Assembly: GCA_040880545.1 (NCBI GenBank)
Contig: JBBDIE010000178.1
Location: 1-12,282, forward strand
Source of the DNA: M55B112 sp040880545
GTDB lineage: Bacteria; Bacteroidota; Bacteroidia; Bacteroidales; GCA-2748055
Direction: 5' to 3'
DNA: 12,282 bases
Made by a program: the position numbers and the translations under genes. The notes beneath the pieces are model-generated. The model did not search any database. It saw only the letters and a list, made by a program, of their open reading frames with translations, and was not told the DNA's origin. Of the stretch, positions 6,906 to 12,282 are shown piece after piece. Positions within the stretch are counted from its first letter, which is position 1; the number at the start of each line of letters is the position of its first letter.

Positions 6906-7412
6906 ATGAAAAAAACAGCAATTATTTACAGCTTTAATACAAAGAAAACAGGAAAAATAGCCCAGGCTATCAAGGCCGAATTTAACGATGATGCTGTAGA
7001 ATTAATTAATGCAGAAGATATTACAGAAAAGAAATTCAGTGCATATGATCAATTGATACTTGGTGTTCCCACATGGTTCGATGGGGAACTTCCAAATTAT
7101 TGGGACGAATTTATACCGGCCCTGGAGGAGATCAACCTGAAGGGCAAGAAAATAGCCCTTTTTGGATTGGGTGACCAGAAAGAGTATTCCGAAAATTTCC
7201 AGGATGGAATGGGTATAATGGCTGAAATTCTGGAAGAAAGAGGAGGAGAGATTGTTGGATTTACATCTACAGAAGGTTTCACTTTCGAAAACTCAAGGGC
7301 ACAGAGGGGGGAACAGTTTGTTGGACTCTCCATTGATTTTGAAAACCAGTCTTCTAAAAATAAATCCAGGATAACTGCATGGGTGAAGGATCTGAAGAAG
7401 AATTTTAGTTAG
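6906..7412 (+). CDS. fldA: Flavodoxin, long-chain type
   Basis: 168 residues, the usual length of long-chain flavodoxins. The FMN phosphate loop is SFNTKKTG at residues 9-16, with Phe10 where Gly is usual. The two flavin-stacking loops are clear: GVPTWFDGEL (53-62) with Trp57, and FGLGDQKEYSENF (86-98) with Tyr94. The residue numbers equal those of the well-studied cyanobacterial protein. It is a soluble one- or two-electron carrier that commonly replaces ferredoxin under iron limitation and serves pyruvate:flavodoxin oxidoreductases or radical-SAM enzymes. It is a single-gene unit, with an operator-like dyad at its promoter and a strong terminator behind it. Iron-dependent control is plausible from known flavodoxin biology, but the dyad does not match the classical Fur box. 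Confidence 0.95.
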   Translation: MKKTAIIYSFNTKKTGKIAQAIKAEFNDDAVELINAEDITEKKFSAYDQLILGVPTWFDGELPNYWDEFIPALEEINLKGKKIALFGLGDQKEYSENFQDGMGIMAEILEERGGEIVGFTSTEGFTFENSRAQRGEQFVGLSIDFENQSSKNKSRITAWVKDLKKNFS

Positions 7413-7436
7413 TTTTCACCCCGTTGAGATCACACC

Positions 7437-7472
7437 AGGCAATGAACCCTACAACTTCATTGCCTTTTTTTT
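7437..7472 (+). terminator. Intrinsic terminator after the flavodoxin gene
   Basis: A perfect 10-bp stem (AGGCAATGAA 7437-7446 with TTCATTGCCT 7456-7465) and a 9-base loop run into eight T (7465-7472). It lies 24 bases after the stop codon. Confidence 0.93.
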
Positions 7473-7509
7473 AACCATTTTCAAAACTTAACGTTCATAT
7501 TCGTACCTG

Positions 7510-7554
7510 AATAACCTTTTTTACATTAAAAGTGTAAGTTTTTATCAGGTTATT
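7510..7554. repeat. Nested dyads upstream of the leuA promoter
   Basis: An outer 7-bp inverted repeat (AATAACC 7510-7516, GGTTATT 7548-7554) encloses a near-palindrome TTACATT-AAA-AGTGTAA (7521-7537, one mismatch). CCTGA 7506-7510 and TCAGG 7545-7549 form an overlapping alternative. All of it lies upstream of the -7 box at 7568, so it would act as DNA (operator) and not as leader RNA. Confidence 0.4.
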
Positions 7555-7567
7555 GTGTTATTAAGCA

Positions 7568-7575
7568 TAAATTTG
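7568..7575 (+). promoter_or_regulatory. -7 box of the leuA promoter
   Basis: TAAATTTG fits TAnnTTTG exactly. A start near 7582 leaves a leader of about 33 bases before the ATG at 7615. No clear TTTG is found 19 bases upstream, so an activator may be needed. The box lies inside the open frame that runs back to 7555, which argues against the earlier TTG start. Confidence 0.5.
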
Positions 7576-7614
7576 CGAAACCCTTTTTTTGAACCCTTAA
7601 AAAAACATACCACT

Positions 7615-9114
7615 ATGAGTAAGGATCGTGTATACATCTTTGATACTACTTTAAGAGATGGCGAACAGGTGCCAGGTTGCCAACTGAATACTATAGAAAA
7701 GATCGAAGTCGCAAAAATGCTGGAATCACTCGGTGTTGATATTATAGAAGCCGGATTTCCCATTTCCAGTCCGGGTGATTTCAATTCTGTAATTGAAATA
7801 TCGAAGGCAGTAACGGACCCTGTTGTATGTGGACTAACCCGTGCAATTAAAAAAGATATCGAAGTTGCCGCCGACGCGTTGAAATTTGCAAAGCACCCCA
7901 GGATACACACGGGTATCGGCACTTCCTATTATCATATTTATCATAAGCTCAACAGTACCCCGGAAAAGATAATTGAACGTGGAGTGGATGCTGTTAAATA
8001 TGCCAAAACCTTTGTTGAAGATGTGGAATTCTATGCGGAAGATGCCGGAAGAACCGACAACAAATTCCTCGCTAAAGTCATTGAAAAAATGATTGATGCT
8101 GGGGCCACTGTTATTAATATACCCGATACAACCGGATACACACTGCCGGAAGAGTATGGAAAAAAGATAAAGTACCTGGTCGATCATGTTCCCAACATAC
8201 ATAAGGCTATCCTGTCAACACATTGTCATAATGATCTGGGAATGGCCACTGCCAATACACTTTCCGGAGTAATTAACGGTGCCAGGCAAGTGGAGGTCAC
8301 CATCAACGGTATCGGGGAACGGGCAGGGAACACTTCGCTGGAAGAGGTGGTGATGATCATGAAGAGCCGGAAACACCTCAATTTAGAGACAAACATAAAT
8401 CCTAAGAAAATTTACAACGCCAGCAGGCTGGTCTCCACACTTATGAGGATGCCGATTCAGCCCAATAAGGCTATCGTGGGAAGAAATGCTTTTGCGCATT
8501 CTTCAGGTATCCACCAGGACGGGGTTTTAAAAAAGCGGGAAAATTATGAAATAATCAACCCCAGGACCGTTGGAATAAAAGAATCCTCCTTTGTATTAAC
8601 TGCCAGAAGTGGAAGAGCGGCCCTGAAGCATCGTCTGAAACAACTTGGTTATGCCTTTGAAAAAGAGGCCCTTGATTTGCTTTATGATCAGTTTCTTGAA
8701 GTGGCAGATGCTAAAAAAGAGGTGGGCGATGATGATTTAAAGGCCCTGGTCGGGGCGAGTTCACGCGATATTAAACGCAATCTGCACCTGCACAGACTCC
8801 AGGTATTGTGCGGGAAAGGGTCTGTTCCGGTCGCCACAGTAACAGTTGAGTGGGAAGGAACAAAGCACACTGAAACATCAGAAGGAAACGGGCCGGTTGA
8901 TGCGGCCTTCAGTGCAGTCAAAAAAATAGTTAAAAAGAAGGTGCGACTGGAAGAATTTCTGATTCAGGCAATTCACCGCGGCAGCAACGATCTGGGAAAA
9001 GTACATGTACAGGTAGAATCCAAGGGCCAGATCTATTACGGTTTTTCTGCTTCAACAGATATCATAACCGCTTCGGTGGAGGCTTTTCTGGATGCACTTA
9101 GTCAAACTGTCTGA
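7615..9114 (+). CDS. leuA: 2-isopropylmalate synthase
   Basis: 499 residues from ATG 7615. It condenses acetyl-CoA with 2-oxoisovalerate, the first committed step of leucine synthesis. The catalytic TIM barrel (about 6-275) has FDTTLRDGEQ (9-18), metal ligands HCH at 203-205 in THCHNDLGMATAN, and GERAGNTSLEE (234-244). The linker holds HSSGIHQDG (295-303), which carries the catalytic His. The C-terminal part (about 385-499) matches the LeuA regulatory domain, with GNGPVDAAFSAVKKI at 424-438, so leucine feedback inhibition is likely. Length and motifs fit LeuA better than citramalate synthase or homocitrate synthase, although paralogues are close. No leuB, leuC or leuD is in the window; the next gene runs the other way. 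A hairpin follows the stop codon. Confidence 0.93.
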   Translation: MSKDRVYIFDTTLRDGEQVPGCQLNTIEKIEVAKMLESLGVDIIEAGFPISSPGDFNSVIEISKAVTDPVVCGLTRAIKKDIEVAADALKFAKHPRIHTGIGTSYYHIYHKLNSTPEKIIERGVDAVKYAKTFVEDVEFYAEDAGRTDNKFLAKVIEKMIDAGATVINIPDTTGYTLPEEYGKKIKYLVDHVPNIHKAILSTHCHNDLGMATANTLSGVINGARQVEVTINGIGERAGNTSLEEVVMIMKSRKHLNLETNINPKKIYNASRLVSTLMRMPIQPNKAIVGRNAFAHSSGIHQDGVLKKRENYEIINPRTVGIKESSFVLTARSGRAALKHRLKQLGYAFEKEALDLLYDQFLEVADAKKEVGDDDLKALVGASSRDIKRNLHLHRLQVLCGKGSVPVATVTVEWEGTKHTETSEGNGPVDAAFSAVKKIVKKKVRLEEFLIQAIHRGSNDLGKVHVQVESKGQIYYGFSASTDIITASVEAFLDALSQTV

Positions 9115-9122
9115 TAAAAATT

Positions 9123-9154
9123 AAGGCCGGCCTATTATTCAATAAGCCGGCCTT
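9123..9154. terminator. Bidirectional terminator between leuA and the convergent gene
   Basis: A perfect 9-bp GC-rich stem (AAGGCCGGC 9123-9131, GCCGGCCTT 9146-9154) is extended inside by TATT/AATA pairs around an ATTC loop. On the minus strand it runs into TTAATTTTT, a good U-tract; on the plus strand the tail is only a weak TGCCTTT. It sits between the two convergent stop codons. Confidence 0.85.
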
Positions 9155-9175
9155 GCCTTTCGAACAGGTCTGTCA

Positions 9176-10144
9176 TTAGTAAACATCCAGTTGATTTTTC
9201 TTTTTGATAATCATCTCAGGACTTCCATCATAGGTGGTAATTAGTCCTGTTGCGAATATATGCTGCCCTAAGAAGTACCTTTCCGGTCTCCAGCTGTGCC
9301 TTCTTGCAATATTACCCGGTATGACCATGGTAAACTCCTGATGGGGAAACTCACCACCGAAGAAAAGCAATAGATCGTCGGTTTCCTTGTTGAACCAGGT
9401 TGCATAAACCCGTCCGTATACTCTTGCTACCTCACCAATATTATACCGTGCATCGAATACAGACATGGTTTGGATATGGTATCCCATTGGATATCTCCAG
9501 TTGTATCCCGGATATAATCCGATGTAGTACCTGTTCATTCTTCCAGTCCAGATGATATCCCTGTGTGCAGGATAATACATGGCCCTGTAGTGGTTGTGAT
9601 AGGTCGATGGATGAACATGTATCTTTACCGACTTTTTGGGATAATATACATGGTTGTGTACATGATTAGCAGGCGTATTGTAATGTTTGGTTTTCACAGT
9701 ACGGTGTGACGCATTACTATTGCTGTTATTGACATTGTTACTTCTTTTTGGATCCAAATGTGTTTTACCCACATGAACGGTCCTGTTGGGTGCTTTGTAA
9801 TTGCTCCTTGGATTATAATGGTTCGTAGTACTGGTTTTCTGATTGCTGTTTTTAACTGCCGTGGTCCTTTGTGGAGTCTGTGCAGTACTTTTGTTACCTG
9901 CATTACCACGGTCGGACTGGACCCTGGCCGGGGTGGCGTTGGAATTCACATGTGGCCTGGTGGATTTATTGTTGTTTCCAACCTGCCTGGATTCCACAGT
10001 GCTGGATTTGGTTGATGCCATCTGAGAAGTTTTCCTGTTGTCTTCGCTATGCGGAGTTCCCCGACGAGCTGATTGTGCACTGGCTGCCAGTGTACCGATT
10101 GTCATCGCCATCAGCATTGTGGTTATTTTTATCGTTGCTTTCAT
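9176..10144 (-). CDS. Secreted basic low-complexity protein with an OB-fold-like C-terminus
   Basis: 322 residues with a clear signal peptide (hydrophobic about 5-22, likely cleavage after ASA or ASAQ near residue 23-24). Residues 25-200 are disordered-looking, rich in Asn, Ser, Thr, Lys, Arg and His, with a His/Tyr-rich part at about 158-195 (NHVHNHVYY, HVHPSTYHNHY). The C-terminal 85 residues look folded: GEVARVYGRVYATW (237-250), LLLFFGGEFPHQEFTMVI (258-275), then GQHIFATGLITTYDGSPEMII (293-313). This VxGxV, FLNFG-like, FTxVI, VTGxIxxYxGxPEI order is that of small OB-fold domains found in secreted nuclease-associated or nucleic-acid-binding proteins. There are no cysteines. Nucleic-acid or polyanion binding outside the cytoplasm is inference. 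It is a single-gene unit with a dyad at its promoter. Plus-strand ORFs across 9758-10146 are shadows. Confidence 0.8.
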   Translation of the reverse strand: MKATIKITTMLMAMTIGTLAASAQSARRGTPHSEDNRKTSQMASTKSSTVESRQVGNNNKSTRPHVNSNATPARVQSDRGNAGNKSTAQTPQRTTAVKNSNQKTSTTNHYNPRSNYKAPNRTVHVGKTHLDPKRSNNVNNSNSNASHRTVKTKHYNTPANHVHNHVYYPKKSVKIHVHPSTYHNHYRAMYYPAHRDIIWTGRMNRYYIGLYPGYNWRYPMGYHIQTMSVFDARYNIGEVARVYGRVYATWFNKETDDLLLFFGGEFPHQEFTMVIPGNIARRHSWRPERYFLGQHIFATGLITTYDGSPEMIIKKKNQLDVY

Positions 10145-10155
10145 GATCCGGCATT

Positions 10156-10190
10156 TTAAGTTATCACGTTTGATGAATGTAAATCAAACG
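10156..10190 (-). promoter_or_regulatory. Operator-like dyad and weak promoter of the secreted protein gene
   Basis: CGTTTGAT 10167-10174 and ATCAAACG 10183-10190 form a perfect 8-bp inverted repeat with an 8-base spacer. On the minus strand, TTTG in the distal arm is followed after 21 bases by TAACTTAA (10163-10156), a poor -7 box that would leave a very short leader. The dyad is certain; its role as an operator is inference. Confidence 0.45.
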
Positions 10191-10208
10191 GTGTGCCAAA
10201 AATGCAGA

Positions 10209-10241
10209 CCAAAAAAAAGCCCTGGGAAAAACCAGGGCTTT
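10209..10241 (-). terminator. Intrinsic terminator after the sugar transporter gene
   Basis: On the minus strand a 10-bp stem AAAGCCCTGG / CCAGGGCTTT (10241-10232 with 10225-10216) and a 6-base loop run into a T-tract of eight (10218-10211). It lies 23 bases after the transporter stop codon. Confidence 0.92.
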
Positions 10242-10263
10242 GTAATTCTGTATCAGAAGTTTA

Positions 10264-11706
10264 TTAAGCTTTCAAATCTCTTGGCCTTTTACCAGCCCTC
10301 CAGTGCTCTTCAATTTTCTCCAGTGAAACACCTTTGGTTTCAGGAATGTAGAAGTAACCCCAGACCAGTCCTATGAGGGCAACACCTGCAAAAATCCAGA
10401 AAACACTGCCTATACAGCTCGGACAGACATCCGAAAGAACCTTTCCTTCAGGAACCACTACATCAGATGCATTTCCAATGGCAGAAGCCATCTTGTAAAA
10501 TGTCCAGACAACCAACGTATTGAACCCCCAGTTAGAGAGCGAACCAATGGAGGAACCAAGTCCTCGTACCCTTGTCGGAAATACCTCGGTGATGATCAGC
10601 CAGCCTAACGGTCCCAGACTAATGGCAAAAAATGCAATATAAACAAGCATTGAACCAACAAGGAACCATTTTGAAATTCCCTCAACCATGAATCCAAGTC
10701 CCATGGAAATAAGTGCAACCACAATACCACTCACTCCAATGAAATAGAGTTTTCTTCTGCCGAGCCGGTCGATGATGAACAGAGAGAGAATGGTGAACAC
10801 CACATTTACTACCCCCACAATTACTGAGGCTGCAATGGCCGCTTCGGCACCTTCAAATCCAGCTGCCAGAAATATCTTCGGACTGTAATATATGACCGTA
10901 TTAATACCCACAAATTGTTGAAAAAACATAATTCCTATCGCGATAATCAATGCATTGCGCAACCAGGGTTTAAAGATCTCTTTCCAACCTGCCTGGATTG
11001 CCTCAATGGCAAGGTCAGTTTTCATCTGTGACATGGAATGATCGATAAATTCAGGATACTCTATTTTTTTCAGAATTCTGCGACTCTCCTCTTCCCGGCC
11101 TTTACTCATTAGCCAGCGAGGTGTTTCAGGAAGGAAAAACATACCCACGAACAGAATTATAGCAGGAAATACACCAACCCACAACATGGGTCGCCACGAT
11201 TCCGGGTTACTATTATCCGCCAGCGCTTTATCGCTGAGATATGCTGCTAAAATTCCCACGGTAATCAACAACTGAAACATAGATACCAGCCTGCCCCTGA
11301 TCTTTGTGGGAGAAATCTCGGAGATGTACAATGGTACGGCGAAGGATGACACTCCAATTGCCAGACCAAGGTAAAAACGAGAAATCATCAGTTGTGTTAC
11401 TGTGGGAGCAAGTCCCGTCCAGACGGCTCCGGTCGCAAATACAAAGGCCGAAGCCAAAATTACCTTTCTGCGCCCCAGGTAATCACTCAATGAACCGGTA
11501 AATAAAGCGCCAACTACAGCACCAATTAATCCAAGCGCTGTGATACTTTCAATTTGTGATTCCGTTAATTCAAAATAATCCTGTAAAAAGGGGATTGCCC
11601 CTGAAATTACTCCCGTGTCAAATCCAAACAGCAATCCGCCGGTTGCTGCAATGGAGGCTATTACGACAACGAGACCAGCATTGTGTTTGGTTTCCTTTTT
11701 AGCCAT
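10264..11706 (-). CDS. Sugar:proton symporter, MFS sugar porter family (XylE-like)
   Basis: 480 residues, about 12 membrane helices, slightly short for the family average. Signatures: GFDTGVISG (28-36) whose Asp30 matches the proton-coupling Asp of XylE; DYLGRR (75-80); PTKIRGRLVS (133-142); PETPRWL (193-199); QQFVGINTVIYYSP (263-276) with the sugar-contacting QQ and Asn; RLGRRK (314-319); GWLIITEVFP (368-377) with the family Trp; and PETKGVSLE (455-463). The residue matching XylE Gln415 appears to be Asn392, so specificity may differ from xylose. Glucose, galactose, xylose or arabinose are all possible. The loop between helices 11 and 12 (about 410-431) is lengthened and carries CPSC (428-431), which holds the only two cysteines of the protein; by family topology this loop is periplasmic. 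It has its own promoter and terminator. Confidence 0.93.
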   Translation of the reverse strand: MAKKETKHNAGLVVVIASIAATGGLLFGFDTGVISGAIPFLQDYFELTESQIESITALGLIGAVVGALFTGSLSDYLGRRKVILASAFVFATGAVWTGLAPTVTQLMISRFYLGLAIGVSSFAVPLYISEISPTKIRGRLVSMFQLLITVGILAAYLSDKALADNSNPESWRPMLWVGVFPAIILFVGMFFLPETPRWLMSKGREEESRRILKKIEYPEFIDHSMSQMKTDLAIEAIQAGWKEIFKPWLRNALIIAIGIMFFQQFVGINTVIYYSPKIFLAAGFEGAEAAIAASVIVGVVNVVFTILSLFIIDRLGRRKLYFIGVSGIVVALISMGLGFMVEGISKWFLVGSMLVYIAFFAISLGPLGWLIITEVFPTRVRGLGSSIGSLSNWGFNTLVVWTFYKMASAIGNASDVVVPEGKVLSDVCPSCIGSVFWIFAGVALIGLVWGYFYIPETKGVSLEKIEEHWRAGKRPRDLKA

Positions 11707-11738
11707 AATTGTTTGTGTAAGTTCAAAATTTTAATCTC

Positions 11739-11768
11739 CGAATATACCAATTATGGTGTCTAAATCAA
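11739..11768 (-). promoter_or_regulatory. Promoter of the sugar transporter gene
   Basis: Read on the minus strand: TTG (11768-11766), a 19-base spacer, then TATATTCG (11746-11739), one mismatch from TAnnTTTG. A start near 11733 leaves a leader of about 27 bases. A perfect 14-bp palindrome, ATTTTGATCAAAAT (11781-11794), lies just upstream of the -33 element, in a position suited to an activator. Confidence 0.55.
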
Positions 11769-11802
11769 CCTGTTTTTAATATTTTGATCAAAATTTAAAC
11801 GT

Positions 11803-11835
11803 AAAAAAATCCTGCCTTACGTATAAGACAGGATT
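11803..11835 (-). terminator. Intrinsic terminator after the small acidic protein gene
   Basis: On the minus strand AATCCTG-T-CTT pairs with AAG-G-CAGGATT (11835-11825 with 11818-11808; one mismatch inside) and is followed by a T-tract of seven (11809-11803). It terminates transcription entering from the gene at 11948-12280. Confidence 0.82.
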
Positions 11836-11947
11836 CCCTTATATAAATGGTAGTTTTAGGGTTAGTATGTATCATTAATAAACAATTATTATCACACTAA
11901 CAGAAACAAATATAATAAATGAAATTAAACAACAAAGAATTTCTCAA

Positions 11948-12280
11948 CTATTTCTTTAGATTTTCCTCTTTTCCCTGCTGTTTTAACGTTTCCAACTGGG
12001 TCTGTAAATCCTCCATTGCACGTTCAATATCTTTCCTAATGTCCGGAATATGAATGCTTTCCATCGAATGTTCAAATCCTGACATAATACTGTCGTAGTT
12101 GAATTCAAACTGAAAATCAAAGTCCATCCCCTCTATTGACTTTTTTATATCCGCCATCATTTTATCCAAATCGATGTTCTCAATTGATTGATATGTCTTT
12201 TCCAACTGTTTCCTCATCTCATCATCTGAAAAACCATTATTACGGAGAATTTCTTCAAACTTTTCCCGCTCAATGATCAT
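11948..12280 (-). CDS. Small acidic, coiled-coil-like protein of unknown function (may be 5' incomplete)
   Basis: 110 residues from the ATG at 12280-12278, two bases from the window end, so the true start may lie outside. I do not recognise the family. The chain is acidic and charged, with heptad-like helical stretches at both ends (residues 1-50, and 80-105 with DIERAMEDLQTQLETLKQQ) and an aromatic middle segment MDFDFQFEFNYD (about 52-63) that alternates acidic and Phe residues like a beta strand. There is no signal peptide or membrane segment in the visible part. A terminator follows on the same strand. It could be the C-terminal part of a longer protein. Confidence 0.6.
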   Translation of the reverse strand: MIIEREKFEEILRNNGFSDDEMRKQLEKTYQSIENIDLDKMMADIKKSIEGMDFDFQFEFNYDSIMSGFEHSMESIHIPDIRKDIERAMEDLQTQLETLKQQGKEENLKK

Positions 12281-12282
12281 TT

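Noticed and set aside
7555..7614. Earlier TTG start of leuA
   Set aside because: The -7 box at 7568-7575 lies within it, and LeuA proteins normally begin a few residues before the FDTTLRDGEQ motif, as from ATG 7615.
7437..7614. Leader peptide attenuator or T-box-like element before leuA
   Set aside because: The hairpin at 7437-7472 is the flavodoxin terminator, and the likely leuA transcript start near 7582 leaves too short a leader for attenuation.
9758..10146. Overlapping plus-strand ORFs
   Set aside because: They are shadows of the low-complexity part of the minus-strand secreted protein, which has a clear signal peptide.

Overview
The window looks like chromosomal DNA of a Bacteroidota bacterium, probably a free-living or anaerobic Bacteroidia/Marinilabiliales-type lineage; genus cannot be told from sequence alone. 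The reasons are: promoters of the Bacteroidota type (TTG or TTTG, about 19 bases, then TAnnTTTG) in front of several genes, A-rich start regions with little Shine-Dalgarno signal, moderate GC content, a fused alpha/beta E1 2-oxo acid dehydrogenase, and LeuA and XylE-like proteins of the kind common in that phylum.

Layout, left to right. Bases 1-147 hold a 9-base tandem repeat inside a tiny ORF that encodes repeated Tyr-Ser-Lys. Bases 202-665 hold no credible protein gene. They do hold a near-consensus promoter, a series of hairpins (three capped by UUCG) and a terminator, so I call a structured non-coding RNA of about 430 nt that I cannot assign to a known class. A 290-base intergenic stretch follows, then a serine beta-lactamase-fold hydrolase (955-2286) and an unrecognised 310-residue alpha/beta protein (2345-3277). 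Next is a two-gene operon for a 2-oxo acid dehydrogenase complex: E2 acyltransferase (3380-4717) and a fused E1 alpha/beta (4742-6781). A long-chain flavodoxin (6906-7412) and 2-isopropylmalate synthase leuA (7615-9114) follow, each with its own promoter signals and a downstream hairpin. On the minus strand are a secreted, low-complexity, OB-fold-like protein (9176-10144), a sugar-porter MFS transporter (10264-11706) and a small acidic coiled-coil protein (11948-12280) that reaches the window edge.

How the genes may work together: E1 and E2 would oxidatively decarboxylate pyruvate or branched-chain 2-oxo acids. LeuA makes the first committed intermediate of leucine synthesis, whose 2-oxo acid (2-oxoisocaproate) is a possible substrate of a branched-chain dehydrogenase that supplies iso-fatty-acid primers. 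That link is inference from gene content. Flavodoxin can carry electrons for 2-oxo acid oxidoreductases, but here it is a separate transcription unit with an operator-like dyad around its -7 box. The most unusual part of the window is the candidate structured RNA at 237-665.
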